The position numbers and the translations under genes were made by a program. The notes beneath the pieces are model-generated. The model was given only the letters and a program-made list of their open reading frames with translations. It was not told the DNA's origin and made no database searches. From positions 558,001 to 622,000 of the forward strand of contig NZ_LECZ01000025.1 of the NCBI RefSeq assembly GCF_001022965.1: a DNA stretch of 64,000 bases, written 5' to 3'. The DNA is from Enterobacter genomosp. O. GTDB lineage: Bacteria > Pseudomonadota > Gammaproteobacteria > Enterobacterales > Enterobacteriaceae. Positions 62,849 to 64,000 of the stretch are shown here, piece by piece (position 1 is the first letter of the stretch; every line of letters starts with the position of its first letter).

Positions 62849-63400
62849 ATGAGCGTAGAAAAACAGAAGATGATTGCCGGTGAACATTACCGCCCCGGTG
62901 ATGAAACATTACGGGCTGACCGACTTCGGGCCCGCCATCTGATTTATCGCTATAACCACACCGCACCTGATGAAAAAACAGAACGCCAGAACATTCTGGC
63001 GGAGCTTCTTGGGCAAAGCGAAGGGGCTTATATAGAACCGAGCTTCCGCTGCGACTATGGATATAACATTTATCTGGGTACAAACTTTTACGCTAACTTC
63101 GATTGCGTGATGCTGGACGTCTGTCCTGTTCATATTGGCGACAACTGCATGCTCGCGCCAGGTGTGCATATTTATACGGCCACCCATCCCCTGGATGCGG
63201 AGGAGCGTAATAGCGGCGTGGAGTTTGGAAAACCCGTCACCATTGGTAATAATGTCTGGATTGGTGGCCGGGCGGTCATTAACCCTGGCGTCACTATCGG
63301 TGATAACGTGGTGGTCGCCTCCGGTGCCGTGGTGACGAAGGACGTCCCGGCAAACGTCGTCGTTGGCGGCAATCCGGCAAAAATCATCAAAACGCTGTGA
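62849..63400 (+). CDS. maa: Maltose O-acetyltransferase
   Basis: The 183-aa left-handed beta-helix enzyme transfers acetyl from acetyl-CoA to maltose or glucose. Hexapeptide repeats ([38 protein letters not shown]) are clear and His in the TATHPL segment is the catalytic residue. It follows hha, as in E. coli, by about 208 bp. Confidence 0.94.
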   Translation: MSVEKQKMIAGEHYRPGDETLRADRLRARHLIYRYNHTAPDEKTERQNILAELLGQSEGAYIEPSFRCDYGYNIYLGTNFYANFDCVMLDVCPVHIGDNCMLAPGVHIYTATHPLDAEERNSGVEFGKPVTIGNNVWIGGRAVINPGVTIGDNVVVASGAVVTKDVPANVVVGGNPAKIIKTL

Positions 63401-63517
63401 GGTTCCGGGGAGTCAACTGTTATGGTCTTTTAGCGCCAGACTGTTACTTTTTTCAGCCTGATGGCTCCCCTAAAATTGGCAGACACCCTGTATTGTCAAC
63501 TCTCATGAAGGCAAATA

Positions 63518-63985
63518 ATGACCGAGATACAGCGCCTGCTTACCGCCACCATCGACGATCTTAACCTCCGCGAAAAGCGCGATAATCGCCCGCGCTTTAG
63601 CATTAGCTTTATTCGCAAACATCCTGGACTGTTTGTCGCAATGTATGCCGCCTGGCTGGCGACGCTTATTGTGATGCTGAAGTCCGAAACGCTGGTGGAC
63701 TCCGTCTGGCTGCTCGTTGTGCTGTTTGTCGTCTTTAACGCCTTTTTCTTTTTCGACGTGAATCCGCGCTACCGTTACGAAGATATCGACGTCCTCGATT
63801 TCCGGGTCTGCTATAACGGCGAATGGTACAACACGCGCTATGTGCCTGCGGATCTTATCGAGAGCATCATGCACTCGCCGGCAGTGGAAACCGAGCAAAA
63901 AGAGAAGCTGCAGAAAATGGTCTCCACCAAAGGCCAGCTCTCTTTCTATGACGTCTTTACCCTTTCCCGCCCTGCTGCTGCGTAA
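63518..63985 (+). CDS. ylaC: Inner-membrane protein YlaC
   Basis: The 155-aa protein has a soluble N-terminus, two membrane segments (about residues 40-85) and a cytoplasmic tail. It matches E. coli YlaC (156 aa) in size and position after maa. Function is unknown. GAAGG is 8 nt before the ATG. Confidence 0.9.
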   Translation: MTEIQRLLTATIDDLNLREKRDNRPRFSISFIRKHPGLFVAMYAAWLATLIVMLKSETLVDSVWLLVVLFVVFNAFFFFDVNPRYRYEDIDVLDFRVCYNGEWYNTRYVPADLIESIMHSPAVETEQKEKLQKMVSTKGQLSFYDVFTLSRPAAA

Positions 63986-64000
63986 TTAACGCCTGCAGGC

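Overview
The window is a typical stretch of Enterobacterales chromosome. Gene content, order and protein sequences match the Escherichia coli K-12 interval from argU-fim/sfm-folD through ylaC. The REP-like repeats, the Salmonella-type fim cluster with fimY and an EAL gene, and the insertions and deletions relative to E. coli suggest an Enterobacter or close relative. The genus is an inference; no 16S rRNA gene is present.

Layout: 1-357 is the 5' end of a periplasmic Fe(III)-binding protein with a Fur box upstream. 712-1542 is a CPBP-family membrane protein. 1622-2051 (minus) carries argU, then two tRNA-like relics and a tRNA-Thr(UGU) packed with 2-nt spacers. 2331-11302 is the type 1 fimbrial island: EAL phosphodiesterase, fimY and fimZ on plus, and fimAICDHF on minus. 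11613-22246 holds folD, ybcJ, an inserted PTS EIICB plus LacI-type repressor pair, ybcI, cysS, ppiB, lpxH, a DUF1471 peptide, purEK and selU. The E. coli allantoin cluster is absent between purK and selU. 22372-30601 holds a porin, ybbPA, tesA, ybbO, cnoX and fetAB. 30745-37543 holds an orphan gene, qmcA-ybbJ, cueR/copA, ybaP, the ChiX sRNA and ybaK. 37634-52895 holds ushA, fsr, ybaL, gsk, hemH, adk, htpG, recR-ybaB-dnaX, apt, ybaN, priC and ybaM. 52892-63985 holds mscK, acrR/acrAB, tomB-hha, maa and ylaC.

Functional groupings: FimY/FimZ and the EAL protein probably control the adjacent pilus operon. CueR senses Cu(I) and drives CopA. AcrR represses AcrAB. PurR probably represses purEK. FetAB, the SBP with its Fur box, and CueR/CopA are metal homeostasis modules. 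recR-ybaB-dnaX form a DNA replication and repair operon. ChiX is a Hfq-type sRNA that also ends at the ybaP stop codon.

I see no CRISPR array, insertion sequence, complete prophage or clearly new defence system. The least ordinary items are the tandem tRNA-like relics beside argU, a REP element fused into the end of ybaM, a 95-bp terminator-REP composite present twice, an orphan 283-aa protein, an RcsAB-type palindrome upstream of tomB-hha, and unexplained signals in the 812-bp fimY-fimZ gap. Two programmed frameshift sites (copA and dnaX) are also intact.
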